DNA of 64,000 nucleotides from Desulfosarcina widdelii (GCF_009688965.1 NZ_AP021875.1:1240001-1304000); one strand, 5' to 3'. Counted from the first letter of the stretch, positions 8,539 through 17,167 are shown. The notes: generated by a model not told the origin, from the letters alone. Numbers and translations are program-made.

Positions 8539-9282
8539 ATGTTAAATGTACTGAAAAACAGGTTCGAACAGGGGTGTAAAACCTCCCGCTATCCGAAAGA
8601 AACGGTTCAGTTGCTGCCCCGCTATCGGGGACGACCGGTCATCGACCAAAACGCGCCGGCGGATGTCGTATCCGCTTGTGCCCAGGCCTGCCCTCAAGCA
8701 GCCATCGACCCGGCCGCTAAGACCATCGACATGGGACGCTGCGTCTTCTGCGGCACCTGCGAACGAATTTCCAAAGGCAGATTCATTACCTTTACACAGG
8801 ATTTTGGCATTGCCGTGGCCGAAAAAGAGCACCTGCTCACAACGGGCAGTATTCCCGATCTCGCCGCCCACGCCCGTGGCCACTTTAAAAAGCTGTTCGG
8901 TCGGTCGCTTCAGCTCCGGCAGGTATCGGCGGCCGGTTGCAACGCCTGCGAGGCGGATCTCAACGTGCTGGCCACTCCGTTTTTCGACCTGGCCCGCTTC
9001 GGCATCAACTTCGTGGCCTCGCCGCGCCATGCCGACGGCATCGTGGTCACCGGCCCCATTTCCCGCAACATGAAAACCGCTCTGCTGCAGACCTACGAGG
9101 CCACTCCGCAGCCCCGGGTGGTCATCGCGGTGGGCAGCTGCACGCTTTCCGGAGGGCCGTTTCGCGGCAGCGACGAAATCACCGAGGGCCTGGACACCCT
9201 GCTGCCCGTAGACCTGTTTATTCCGGGGTGCCCGCCGCATCCGATGACGAACCTGCATGCGCTGTTGAATTTCTTTAAGTAG
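8539..9282 (+). CDS. ferredoxin domain fused to NuoB/HyfI-type small subunit
   Basis: 247 residues. Residues about 40-90 are a ferredoxin-like domain that keeps Cys51-Pro plus Cys68-xx-Cys71-xx-Cys74, enough for one [4Fe-4S] cluster. The cysteines for the second cluster of the usual HyfH/NuoI protein are lost, apart from Cys47. Residues about 125-247 are the small subunit, with Cys134-xx-Cys137, Cys201 (VGSCTLSGGPFRG) and Cys231 (PGCPPHP), the ligands of the proximal cluster. Fusion of the two electron-transfer subunits is unusual; in Hyf they are separate genes. The gene closes the operon, and its TAG stop is the first triplet of an inverted-repeat element. Confidence 0.85.
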   Translation: MLNVLKNRFEQGCKTSRYPKETVQLLPRYRGRPVIDQNAPADVVSACAQACPQAAIDPAAKTIDMGRCVFCGTCERISKGRFITFTQDFGIAVAEKEHLLTTGSIPDLAAHARGHFKKLFGRSLQLRQVSAAGCNACEADLNVLATPFFDLARFGINFVASPRHADGIVVTGPISRNMKTALLQTYEATPQPRVVIAVGSCTLSGGPFRGSDEITEGLDTLLPVDLFIPGCPPHPMTNLHALLNFFK

Positions 9283-9424
9283 TGTCCATCCAGAAATGGC
9301 CAATTTGCCCGATATCTTTGTTGTCCGAAAAATTTACTCCTCGGAATATCGACTATATACCTCCGGAAAAATTTTTCGTGCGCCTCGATATCGACCAAAT
9401 TTGCCTATACCCGGATGAACACTA
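9280..9424. repeat. 145-base imperfect inverted-repeat element
   Basis: The two ends are imperfect inverted copies about 37 bases long. The left end begins TAGTGTCCATCC and the right end, read in reverse, begins TAGTGTTCATCC. Both continue through a CAA-TTTG core to CGATATC. The interior is AT-rich with several GGAAAAATTT-type segments and codes for nothing. The left end starts exactly on the TAG stop codon of the preceding gene. It looks like a MITE-type or other mobile non-coding repeat; there is no transposase in the window. Confidence 0.55.
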
Positions 9425-9445
9425 TTTTTAAGATACGAAAAGAAG

Positions 9446-9479
9446 AGCGCCCCGGTCGATGCACATCGACGGGGGCGCT
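9446..9479. terminator. bidirectional hairpin terminator
   Basis: A 16-base-pair stem with one mismatch and a two-base loop (AGCGCCCC...GGGGCGCT) is followed on the plus strand by TTTCTTT and on the minus strand by a T-rich tract. It lies between the end of the Ehr-like operon and the end of the minus-strand gene at 9486, so it can serve both. Confidence 0.75.
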
Positions 9480-9485
9480 GTTTCT

Positions 9486-10907
9486 TTATGGCTGGATAAT
9501 AATGGTGGGGTACATGCCTTCTTTATCACCCTCCGGATACGGCTGGATGGTATTGAAAGAGATGTTCTGGTTTCGCTGGGCGTGCCCACGCTTGCTTTTT
9601 CCATCGTAAAAAGCGCCGTTGGCTTCCAGGATATGATGAATCCTCTCCTGGAAGGCCGTCACGAAACTGTTTCCGCTGCCCTCGAAAAGCATGCTGCCTT
9701 TGCAAAAACGGGACTTGATTTTGGCGAATTCACTCAGGCTCATGCTGTTGGCCGTCAGTTCTTCTTGATTTCTTACCAACCCCCAGACCAGGTGTCCTGC
9801 GGGCACCGACAACGATCTGCGCACGTCGATGATGGTATGGGGCATTACGATGCTGTCCTTTCCGATGGACAACCGCGCATCCGGCCGTCCCCGCAAAAAG
9901 CTGTTAAACCCCACGAAAACATTCGTGCCCATATCCGCTTCGATAATTTTGGCCCCATGTGCCGTGACATTGTTGCCCTGCAAATGCGAATTGATGATGT
10001 AGCAGTTTTCCTGGGCGTTGGCGCCCTTCCCCAGCGTTGAATTCTGTAAAAAGGCCCGCTGGGCAACCAGCACGTTTTCACCGATCTTGGTTTTGGGTTT
10101 GATCACGGCAAAACGGTCCAGCGAAGTGCTCGACGGGATGTTGACCGGAGAATCGATATTGACGACGCTAAATACCCGTTGAAACGCCTCCTTGCGATCC
10201 TCCACAAAATCCATGAACACGCCCTGCGGCGGGCTGCCGGCGGCAAAGTAGATGTAGTTGTTCAAATCCCCTAAGGGATACCGGTACATGAAGTTGAAAT
10301 CGTCCTGTTTGCGCACCCAGACCGTCCCCGGTTCGACGTTCAGGTGGCTGACTTCGCCGGCCTGGACATAGGAGAAGGCGCCGATAACGCAATCCTGGAC
10401 GGTGGTGAGATCGACGGTCGAAAAGGGGCCCAGAAAGCTGCCGTCGGTGGGCGACCCGTGGATATTGGCATAATGGGTCGAAACACTGTTCTGGATAAAA
10501 AAGGTCTCCAGCGTTTCCGGGTCGTGGGAGTAATTGTGCACCAGGGTTTTAATCAGAAAACAATCCTCGATGTCGATCTCTTCATCCCGGTCCACGGGGA
10601 TGTTGAAATCCTGGTACTGAAAAAGATCGCCGTTTTTCTTCAGTTCGTCGCCGCGGATGTCGCTCTTGTAGAGCAGGGAGTTGGTTACTCTCACTTTACC
10701 TAGAAAGTAGCTTCCGGACAGATTGGCATGCTTGAAAACCAGGTTTAGTGGATGGTGTGGGGTAATGCCGTAAAAGGCATAGAATTTTGTCATCTGGTCC
10801 TTCGGGACGAGTTTGTTGATCAGGGGATGGGCATCGAATTCCAGCTCCCTGAGGTTGATGTTCACCCGTTGGATGATCCTGTCGAATAGTTTACCCAGTT
10901 CTTTCAT
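9486..10907 (-). CDS. left-handed beta-helix (hexapeptide-repeat) protein
   Basis: 473 soluble residues. From about 60 to 400 the sequence shows irregular hexapeptide-like turns (NSLLYKSDIRG, IGAFSYVQAGEVSHLNVEPG, IGENVLVAQRAFLQNSTLGKGANAQENCYIINSHLQGNNV), the pattern of a left-handed parallel beta-helix found in acyl- and nucleotidyl-sugar transferases. I see no N-terminal nucleotidyltransferase motif, so a substrate cannot be named. It overlaps by four bases the upstream CBS gene on the same strand, so the two are made together and may form a nucleotide-sensing unit. The role is unknown; the transferase label is only structural. Confidence 0.7.
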   Translation of the reverse strand: MKELGKLFDRIIQRVNINLRELEFDAHPLINKLVPKDQMTKFYAFYGITPHHPLNLVFKHANLSGSYFLGKVRVTNSLLYKSDIRGDELKKNGDLFQYQDFNIPVDRDEEIDIEDCFLIKTLVHNYSHDPETLETFFIQNSVSTHYANIHGSPTDGSFLGPFSTVDLTTVQDCVIGAFSYVQAGEVSHLNVEPGTVWVRKQDDFNFMYRYPLGDLNNYIYFAAGSPPQGVFMDFVEDRKEAFQRVFSVVNIDSPVNIPSSTSLDRFAVIKPKTKIGENVLVAQRAFLQNSTLGKGANAQENCYIINSHLQGNNVTAHGAKIIEADMGTNVFVGFNSFLRGRPDARLSIGKDSIVMPHTIIDVRRSLSVPAGHLVWGLVRNQEELTANSMSLSEFAKIKSRFCKGSMLFEGSGNSFVTAFQERIHHILEANGAFYDGKSKRGHAQRNQNISFNTIQPYPEGDKEGMYPTIIIQP

Positions 10908-11482
10908 CCTGCCTCTCCATTTCCTTGAAGTGATTCAGATTCTTTCATGGTGTGGTAAACCGCAGCGAAGACGTCTGCCAGTCTCAGGATGCCAACGATT
11001 TCCGATTTCCGTGCCACCAGCAGCGAAAGGTTCGACTCCGCCGTCAATTGATGCAGGGCCATCTCCAGGGTAGCATTTTCATCCACATACTCCCCCTCGG
11101 TGGGCCGTTGCATAAATTCCGTGACACGCTTTTTGGCCACCTTGGAATAGAGATCCGGGATGGGCGGCGACGCCTTGAGATATTCCTCTTGCTGCAGCGC
11201 GACGGCTTTGCGGCTGAAGCCGAACCACTTGAACCTTCTGATCCTTTCCAGGTTGGCGTCTTTAGGTTCCAGTGCCGTTAGAAAATCCATCTGGCTGAGC
11301 TTGCCGATCACTTTTTTGTTTTTGTCCAGAATCAAAACCGCCCGATGGGAATAGCGGTTCTGCTGGAATTTTTCCTGGGCCTTTTCCAGAGCCAAGACGG
11401 CCTCGAAAAGCGTTGCCTCTTCCGGAACCGTGGCGTATTCGGAAATCGGAACCATCAAGTCCTTAACAATGTAATTCCTCAC
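10904..11482 (-). CDS. CBS-pair protein
   Basis: 192 residues built from two CBS motifs (about 8-75 and 125-180) with a basic linker between. The pattern VKDLMVPISEYATVPEEATLFEAV opens the first. CBS pairs usually bind adenosyl nucleotides. I choose GTG 11482 as start because GGAAGGAGG lies six bases before it; the longer frame to 11563 has no such site. It is a paralogue of the plus-strand protein at 11719, which has the same architecture, the same linker position and the same type of non-ATG start. It overlaps the downstream beta-helix gene by four bases. Confidence 0.8.
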   Translation of the reverse strand: MRNYIVKDLMVPISEYATVPEEATLFEAVLALEKAQEKFQQNRYSHRAVLILDKNKKVIGKLSQMDFLTALEPKDANLERIRRFKWFGFSRKAVALQQEEYLKASPPIPDLYSKVAKKRVTEFMQRPTEGEYVDENATLEMALHQLTAESNLSLLVARKSEIVGILRLADVFAAVYHTMKESESLQGNGEAG

Positions 11483-11718
11483 AAAAGACCTCCTTCCTGC
11501 CCTCTGGACGATATCGACTGTAGGCCCAAAAGAGGGGGTTGAAAATTTTCGCATAATTATCATGAAGATGAGTCAAAAGCAAATGTCATTCTCTTGATAT
11601 TCACCCTCTCCTATGGTAGACAACCGCTGGCGTGTTCTAATCGAACTTAATCGCCGGATTCAATACGATCTAAACGGGTTGCCAAGCCCAGTTGAATAAT
11701 CGCGGAAGGAGGATACCA

Positions 11719-12273
11719 TTGAAAACGAAACGGGTAAAAGATCTGATGGTACCGCTGTCGGCCTACGCCACGGTATCTGAAGACGCAACGCTCACCGATG
11801 CCGTTGCGGCCTTAAAACAGTCCCATGAGGATTTCGACAAGGCCAAATATCGTCATCGGGCAGTCCTAGTCCTGGGTAAAGACCGGAAGCTTTCCGGCAA
11901 AGTCAACCTGCATGCCATTTTCAAAGCCTTGGAACCCAAGTACGAGGACATGTTTTCCGACACCGGCTCGATGCATTTGGGGTTCACCCGCAAATATCAA
12001 AAGGCCATCTTCGATTCCGTGAAGCTGTGGCAGGACCCCATGGATCAGATCTGCAGGAAAGCGGCTCAAGTCAAGGTCAAAAATTTTATGGTTACACCGA
12101 CGGAAGGTGAGATGATCGAACCGGACGCTTCATTGGGAGAAGCCGTCCATCAACTGGTTTTGGGGCAATATCAATCCCTGCTGGTGGTGCAGGACAAACA
12201 GGTTGTCGGGGTGTTGCGGCTTACGGATGTGGCCGAAGCCGTCATCAATGAAATTCTGGCCTGCAACCGGTAA
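11719..12273 (+). CDS. CBS-pair protein, paralogue of the divergent gene
   Basis: 184 residues with two CBS motifs (about 8-75 and 115-175). The start is a TTG at 11719 preceded by GGAAGGAGG and six bases, mirroring the GTG start of its divergent paralogue; the opening VKDLMVPLSAYATVSEDATL is nearly the same in both. It sits 58 bases upstream of the SLC13 carrier on the same strand, which suggests that it senses a nucleotide (energy or adenylylsulfate status) to adjust the carrier or its pathway. That link is context only. Confidence 0.75.
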   Translation: MKTKRVKDLMVPLSAYATVSEDATLTDAVAALKQSHEDFDKAKYRHRAVLVLGKDRKLSGKVNLHAIFKALEPKYEDMFSDTGSMHLGFTRKYQKAIFDSVKLWQDPMDQICRKAAQVKVKNFMVTPTEGEMIEPDASLGEAVHQLVLGQYQSLLVVQDKQVVGVLRLTDVAEAVINEILACNR

Positions 12274-12331
12274 GTTCGATTCAAACCCATTGTACGCAAA
12301 ACATGGATGTCTATAACGGAGGGAAGGTTAG

Positions 12332-13813
12332 ATGAGCAGCGATACAGCAGCAGCGCCGGCAATCGGGCTTAGCTGGAACAAATATCTTTTCATGGCCATT
12401 GGCATTATTTTATTCGTCGTCGTTTACTACTCGCCACCCTGGCCGAATGCCATCGACCCCGAGGGCAAGGCCTTCGCCCTGTCGCCGGAAGGCAAAGGCG
12501 CCTTAGCCGTGTTTCTGCTGGCCGCCACCTGGTGGGTGTTCGAAGTGGTCCCCATTGGCGTAACCAGTCTGACCATCGGGGTGCTCCAGGTGCTTTTCTT
12601 CATCCGCCCCGCCAAGGATGCCTTCAAGGATTTCATGGACCCCAGCGTTCTGTTTATCTTCGGCTCCATCGTGGTGGGTTTGGTGTTTACCAAAACCGGG
12701 TTGACCCGTCGCATCGCCTATAAAATGCTGGCCATCGTTGGCGAGAAAACCAGCATGATCTACCTGGGATGCTTCGTCCTTACTGCCGCGCTGACCCATA
12801 TCATGGCCCATACGGCCGTGGCTGCCACCATCTACCCGCTGCTGGTGGCCATCTACTCCATGTACGGAGAGGGCGACAAACCCACCAAATTCGGCAAGGG
12901 GCTTTTCATCGGAATGGCCTACATCGCCGGTGCCGGCTCCATCGTCACCCTGCTGGGAGCGGCCCGCGGAGCGGTGGCGTTGGGATTTTTCAGCGAGGTC
13001 GCCGGTAAGACCGTCGGTTTTTTCGAGCTGAGCTATTACATGTTTCCCATCGGCTGGCTGATGACTTTTCTGCTGTGGGGATTTTTCATGGTTGTCATGA
13101 AACCGGAGAAAAAGACCATTCCCGGCCTGCGGGAAAAAGCCAAGAGGCTGAGCGCGGAAATGGGCGCCATCAGTAAAAGCGAAGTGATTGCCGCGGTTAT
13201 CGTTGGCTCCGCCATTCTGGTATTGGGGGCTTCGGCGGTGATGAAATCCACCATGCCCGATTTCGTTCCGCCCCATAAAACAGCAGTACTGCTCACTTCG
13301 ACGATTCTTTTCTTTGCCACGGGTCTTTTGGACATCAACGACTTGGAAGAGATTCCCTGGAACATCATTCTGCTTTTCGCCGGCGCCATGAGCATCGGTT
13401 TCTGCCTCTGGCAGACCGGCGCGGCCGAATGGATGGCGGTCAACTGGCTGACCATGTTCAAGGAATCCACCGGATTCGTTTTCATCATGAGCATCGCCTT
13501 TTTCGTCATGATCATGACCAACTTCATCATGAACGTGGCGGCCATTGCCATCTCCCTGCCGGTGGCCCTGGTCATCGCCCCTTACCTGGGCGTGGCCGGC
13601 GAGGTCATCGTCTTCGCGTCGCTGGTCGTGGCCGGCATGCCCTTTTTACTGCTGGTGGGGGCGGCCCCCAACGCCATCGCCTACGACTCCAAGCAGTTCA
13701 CCACCGGCGAATTTTTCCTGTGGGGGATTCCGGCCAGCATCATCCTGATGATCGTCACCGCCTTTGCGGTCAAGGTGCTCTGGCCCATCATGGGCATGCC
13801 GACCACCATCTGA
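12332..13813 (+). CDS. SLC13/DASS family anion carrier
   Basis: 493 residues with about 12-14 membrane segments. Features of the divalent anion:Na+ symporter family are visible: VFEVVPIGVTSLTIGVLQ near the N-terminus, a middle hydrophilic loop around 245-275, and the late motif VGAAPNAIAYDSKQF that holds one of the ion/substrate sites. Members carry sulfate, di- or tricarboxylates. In sulfate reducers such carriers are among the proposed sulfate importers, and the adjacent CBS genes fit a regulated uptake system, but the substrate cannot be read from the sequence. GGAGGGAAGG precedes the ATG. A strong terminator follows. Confidence 0.8.
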   Translation: MSSDTAAAPAIGLSWNKYLFMAIGIILFVVVYYSPPWPNAIDPEGKAFALSPEGKGALAVFLLAATWWVFEVVPIGVTSLTIGVLQVLFFIRPAKDAFKDFMDPSVLFIFGSIVVGLVFTKTGLTRRIAYKMLAIVGEKTSMIYLGCFVLTAALTHIMAHTAVAATIYPLLVAIYSMYGEGDKPTKFGKGLFIGMAYIAGAGSIVTLLGAARGAVALGFFSEVAGKTVGFFELSYYMFPIGWLMTFLLWGFFMVVMKPEKKTIPGLREKAKRLSAEMGAISKSEVIAAVIVGSAILVLGASAVMKSTMPDFVPPHKTAVLLTSTILFFATGLLDINDLEEIPWNIILLFAGAMSIGFCLWQTGAAEWMAVNWLTMFKESTGFVFIMSIAFFVMIMTNFIMNVAAIAISLPVALVIAPYLGVAGEVIVFASLVVAGMPFLLLVGAAPNAIAYDSKQFTTGEFFLWGIPASIILMIVTAFAVKVLWPIMGMPTTI

Positions 13814-13847
13814 CGATCCAACGGCTTTTTGTCCGACCGTAAAACAA

Positions 13848-13885
13848 AAAAAGCGTGGATGGAAATTGTTTCCTCCACGCTTTTT
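13848..13885. terminator. bidirectional hairpin terminator
   Basis: A 12-base-pair stem (AAAAAGCGTGGA with its complement) and a 14-base loop, with T-runs on both strands. It separates the convergent SLC13 and folE2 genes. Confidence 0.85.
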
Positions 13886-13903
13886 GTTTATTCTTGGAAA
13901 ATT

Positions 13904-14689
13904 TTAAATCGACGGCAGGGCACCCTGAGTGATATGGGCGTAGGCGCTGTGGTTGTGGATGGATTCGTAATTCTCCGCGCTCACGGAGAACCAGGTGATG
14001 TTGTCGTCGGCATTGAGGCGTTCAGCCACGTCGCGGACCACATCCTCGACGAATTTCGGGTTGCCGAAGCCCTGCTCGGTAACGTGTTTTTCGTCCACCC
14101 GCTTCAACACGGAAAAGACATCACAGGAGGCGCAGGATTCCACCAGTTCGATCATGTCCTCCAGCCAGATGAATTTCTTGAAGCGGGTTTGCAGCCGCAC
14201 GATCCCCCGCTGGTTATGGGCGCCCTGGTCGGAGATCTCCTTGGAACAGGGGCATACCGAAGTAATGGGGACATTGACTTCGGAGATCAGGTCGATTTCG
14301 TTGGACGAATTGCTGGATCCGGTGATGCGGCAATCGTAATCCATCAAACCCGGAGCGCCGCTCACCGGCGCCTGTTTTTCGATAAAGTAAGGAAAACTCA
14401 CCTCGATATGCGCCGAGGCGGCATCGAGTGCCTGCTTCATGGTTTCGAGAAGGACGGAAAATTTATTCAACGAGATTTCCGGTTTGAGCAGGTGCAGCAT
14501 CTCCACGAACCGGCTCATGTGGGTTCCCTTGTACTCCTGTGGCAAATCCACATACATGTTGATGGAAGCGATAGTGCTCTGCGATCCGTCACGGCGATCC
14601 TTGACCCGGATGGGATAACGCAGGTTCTTGATGCCTACTTTGTCGATGGGGATATTGCGATGGTCTCGCTGGTTCTGCACATCTTTCAT
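13904..14689 (-). CDS. folE2: GTP cyclohydrolase FolE2 (type IB)
   Basis: 261 residues from ATG 14689 (the longer frame to 14737 starts at a TTG without a clear site). Family signs are MKDVQNQRDHRNIPIDKVGIK at the start, the metal/active-site segment ITSVCPCSKEISD, and GAHNQRG. FolE2 converts GTP to 7,8-dihydroneopterin triphosphate, the first step towards folate or tetrahydromethanopterin-type pterins and queuosine. It uses various divalent metals, unlike the zinc enzyme FolE. It lies downstream of the ttcA-like gene on the same strand, about 90 bases away, and ends at a terminator shared with the SLC13 gene. Confidence 0.9.
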   Translation of the reverse strand: MKDVQNQRDHRNIPIDKVGIKNLRYPIRVKDRRDGSQSTIASINMYVDLPQEYKGTHMSRFVEMLHLLKPEISLNKFSVLLETMKQALDAASAHIEVSFPYFIEKQAPVSGAPGLMDYDCRITGSSNSSNEIDLISEVNVPITSVCPCSKEISDQGAHNQRGIVRLQTRFKKFIWLEDMIELVESCASCDVFSVLKRVDEKHVTEQGFGNPKFVEDVVRDVAERLNADDNITWFSVSAENYESIHNHSAYAHITQGALPSI

Positions 14690-14781
14690 AATCGTTCTGC
14701 CTGGTGCGGGGGCCTCGTTGTTGAAATTGAACCACAACTATAATCTGCGCCGAACTTTCGTCTCATTGACGGCTTTCAGAT

Positions 14782-15513
14782 CTACTTTAACAGGTATTTC
14801 GGCTTGACGTGACTCATGGCCCGGTAGATGTTGCCCCTGATTTTGCGGTTGCTGCGGTAAAGCGTTTGCAGCATGCCCTTGATCTCCGAACGTTTGGTGT
14901 TCCCGGCAGACGGACAGGGGTTGGCGAATCGGGGGAAGTCCTGCGCCCTGGCAAAACGCTGGATGCTGTTCTCGTCGACCATGGCCAAGGGACGAATGAC
15001 GGTGAACCTGCCGTTGAAGAACTCCTGACGCGGCACCATGGTGCTGATTTCACCGGCATAACAGATGTTCATAAAAAGCGTTTCGATCACATCGTCCTTG
15101 TTGTGCCCCAGAGCCAGCTTGCTGCAACCCAGTTTGTCGGCAATTTGAAACAATCGCTTGCGCCGCATCCGCGCGCAGAGAAAACACGGGTTTTCGCGGT
15201 TCGCGTCACTGTGAGCCATCGGTCCGTGGTCCGAATAGTCGACATGCAGATCGAAGCCCATCTGCCGGCAGGCCATGGACAAGTTCTCGGCGAAGCCCCC
15301 CGGAAAACCGGGATCCACATAAATCGGCAGCAACGTGTAGTCAACCGGCACCCGCTTGAGGCGTTCGGCCAGGGCCCACAGCAGCGTCATGCTGTCTTTG
15401 CCGCCGGACAACCCCACGGCGATACGATCCCCGTCTGCAATCATCCCGTAGCGGTGGATGGCCTTTCCGACCAGGCTGTTCAGCGCTTTATAGGTATAAC
15501 TGTGCCTGGGCAA
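14782..15513 (-). CDS. TtcA-like tRNA thiolation ATPase
   Basis: 243 residues of the PP-loop ATPase superfamily: SGGKDS at 36-41 binds ATP. Cys110-xx-Cys113 and Cys200 (NPCPSAGNTKR) match the three cysteines that hold the [4Fe-4S] cluster in TtcA, the enzyme making 2-thiocytidine at tRNA position 32. It is shorter than E. coli TtcA, as is usual for TtcA-like proteins of anaerobes, so the exact tRNA target is open. The frame begins with a TTG; a later Met at residue 24 would remove a conserved helix. It follows rpoZ by 28 bases. Confidence 0.8.
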   Translation of the reverse strand: MPRHSYTYKALNSLVGKAIHRYGMIADGDRIAVGLSGGKDSMTLLWALAERLKRVPVDYTLLPIYVDPGFPGGFAENLSMACRQMGFDLHVDYSDHGPMAHSDANRENPCFLCARMRRKRLFQIADKLGCSKLALGHNKDDVIETLFMNICYAGEISTMVPRQEFFNGRFTVIRPLAMVDENSIQRFARAQDFPRFANPCPSAGNTKRSEIKGMLQTLYRSNRKIRGNIYRAMSHVKPKYLLK

Positions 15514-15541
15514 GGGAAGCGCTCGCTCTCAAAGCATCCGT

Positions 15542-15742
15542 CTATTGTTCGTTTTCGGTCTTCTGGATCACCTTTCCGGCGGCAATTTCCCGCAGGGCAA
15601 CGACAATGTCTTCGTTTTTCGGGGAGCTGACGAGATATTCGGAGCCTTCCCGAATCTGCCTGACCCGCGCGGCGGCCATATGGACCAACTTGAACCGGTT
15701 GGGTACTTTTTCCAAACAATCTTCTACCGTTATTCGTGCCAC
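15542..15742 (-). CDS. rpoZ: RNA polymerase omega subunit
   Basis: 66 residues matching RpoZ: ARITVEDCLEKVPNRFKLVHMAAARVRQ and the later VVALREIAAGKV. Omega helps assemble RNA polymerase and in many bacteria contributes a ppGpp site. The start is GTG 15742 with AGGAGG six bases before it. It is tightly packed behind greA (14 bases), so two transcription factors share an operon. Confidence 0.93.
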   Translation of the reverse strand: MARITVEDCLEKVPNRFKLVHMAAARVRQIREGSEYLVSSPKNEDIVVALREIAAGKVIQKTENEQ

Positions 15743-15756
15743 GAAATTCCTCCTGG

Positions 15757-16224
15757 TTATACGATTTCCACAAGTTCATAAACTCTTTTGCCGGCCGGTG
15801 CGTTGAGCACGATCTCCTCGCCCGGTTTTTTGCCGAGGATGGCTTTGCCCAACGGGGAAGTGACCGAGATGCGTCCTTTTTCGATATTGGATTCCTCGGG
15901 TCCGACAAGCTGATATTCCACATCTTCGCCGGTATCTATATTTTCCAGTACCACGGTGCACGCGAATACGGCCCGGTCCTTGGGCAGATTATGTACGTCG
16001 ATGATCTCCGCGTTGCCCAGTTTATAGCCCAGTTCGCTGACCCGCCCTTCAATGAAGGCCTGCCGCTCTTTGGCCGCATCGTATTCGGCGTTTTCGCTGA
16101 GATCGCCGTGGGAACGCGCCTCTTCAATGGCTTTGATGACCTTGGGGCGCTCGACGGATTTAAGATGCTCCAGCTCTTTTTTAAGTTTCTGATACCCCTG
16201 TCTGGTAATGGGTATTCTTTCCAA
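15757..16224 (-). CDS. greA: transcription elongation factor GreA
   Basis: 155 residues, normal length. The N-terminal coiled coil (ITRQGYQKLKKELEHLKSVERP, then EARSHGDLSENAEYDAAKERQ) carries the acidic tip that rescues backtracked RNA polymerase. The C-terminal FKBP-like domain follows (LGKAILGKKPGEEI). The start is a TTG at 16224 with GAGGAG seven bases upstream; no better ATG exists. About 185 bases without a gene separate it from psd, and this AT-rich stretch probably holds a promoter for greA-rpoZ. Confidence 0.93.
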   Translation of the reverse strand: MERIPITRQGYQKLKKELEHLKSVERPKVIKAIEEARSHGDLSENAEYDAAKERQAFIEGRVSELGYKLGNAEIIDVHNLPKDRAVFACTVVLENIDTGEDVEYQLVGPEESNIEKGRISVTSPLGKAILGKKPGEEIVLNAPAGKRVYELVEIV

Positions 16225-16410
16225 TGGGCAACTCCTCGAAGATTTATCAGTTTATCGTATTTTTATCCGCAAACAGAAAAAACAGAACCCCACGGCAGGT
16301 GCCATAGGGAGATCGATTGGTTCCGTATTGTGCAATCGCTGCAGGGTCGTTGAAGCGCTTTCTAAGGTTTTAAGCAACGACCGTTGTTTTCGTCTCGGTG
16401 TTCCGGGGCC

Positions 16411-17079
16411 TTACCACTGGCCCAGAACACTGCTTCCAGCCTGAACTTTTTCTCCCACGGCAACGCGAATCTCAGTATCGTTGGGCAGATAAACATCCAA
16501 CCGCGAACCGAAGCAAATCAACCCGAATCGCTGTCCTCGTTTGCGCTCGTCTCCGGGTTGCACCCAGCAGATAATCCGGCGGGCCACCAGTCCTGCAATC
16601 TGAACACACCCGAGCTTTTTTCCAGATGGCCCTTCAATGGTCAACGCGTTGTGCTCGTTGTCCTTGGACGCCTTGTCCAGGTTGGCCGAGAAAAACTTTC
16701 CCGGATGATAGTTAACCTGCCGGATCGTCCCCTCAGAGGGCATCCGGTTGACGTGGACGTTAAAAATGGACATGAAAACACTGATCCGGGTGCAAGGGCC
16801 GTCGAAATAAGGCGTCTTTTCAACCGACTCCACCTTGATCACCTTGCCGTCGGCCGGCGAAACGACGAGCCCCTCACCGGACGGAATCAGTCGATCCGGG
16901 TCCCTGAAAAAAAAGCAGATGAACCCGGTGACCAACAGCCCGAAAATTGCCAGGAAATCAATGCCCAGCAACGCGAAGACAGCAGTGGCAAAAGCGGACG
17001 CGAAAATGAATGGATAGCCTGCCTTTGCCACTGGAAACGCGGTCTGACTGGGCGCATCGGACCAGTTCGCTTGTTCCAT
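16411..17079 (-). CDS. psd: phosphatidylserine decarboxylase, short type
   Basis: 222 residues of the short (archaetidylserine-like) Psd class. Two hydrophobic segments near residues 25-55 anchor it in the inner membrane. The body shows VVSPADGKVIKVE and IFMSIFNVHVNRMPSEG-type motifs. The self-cleavage site is GSS at 215-217, which gives the pyruvoyl group on the small C-terminal chain. It makes phosphatidylethanolamine from phosphatidylserine. The usual partner gene pssA is not adjacent, which is uncommon for this class. Confidence 0.88.
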   Translation of the reverse strand: MEQANWSDAPSQTAFPVAKAGYPFIFASAFATAVFALLGIDFLAIFGLLVTGFICFFFRDPDRLIPSGEGLVVSPADGKVIKVESVEKTPYFDGPCTRISVFMSIFNVHVNRMPSEGTIRQVNYHPGKFFSANLDKASKDNEHNALTIEGPSGKKLGCVQIAGLVARRIICWVQPGDERKRGQRFGLICFGSRLDVYLPNDTEIRVAVGEKVQAGSSVLGQW

Positions 17080-17167
17080 ATCGTACTCCCCGACTGCCCT
17101 GCAAGCCGGACCGTTGGATTATTCAACCATTTTAAAAGTTTGTTTATAACCAATGCCTGCAGCCGTG

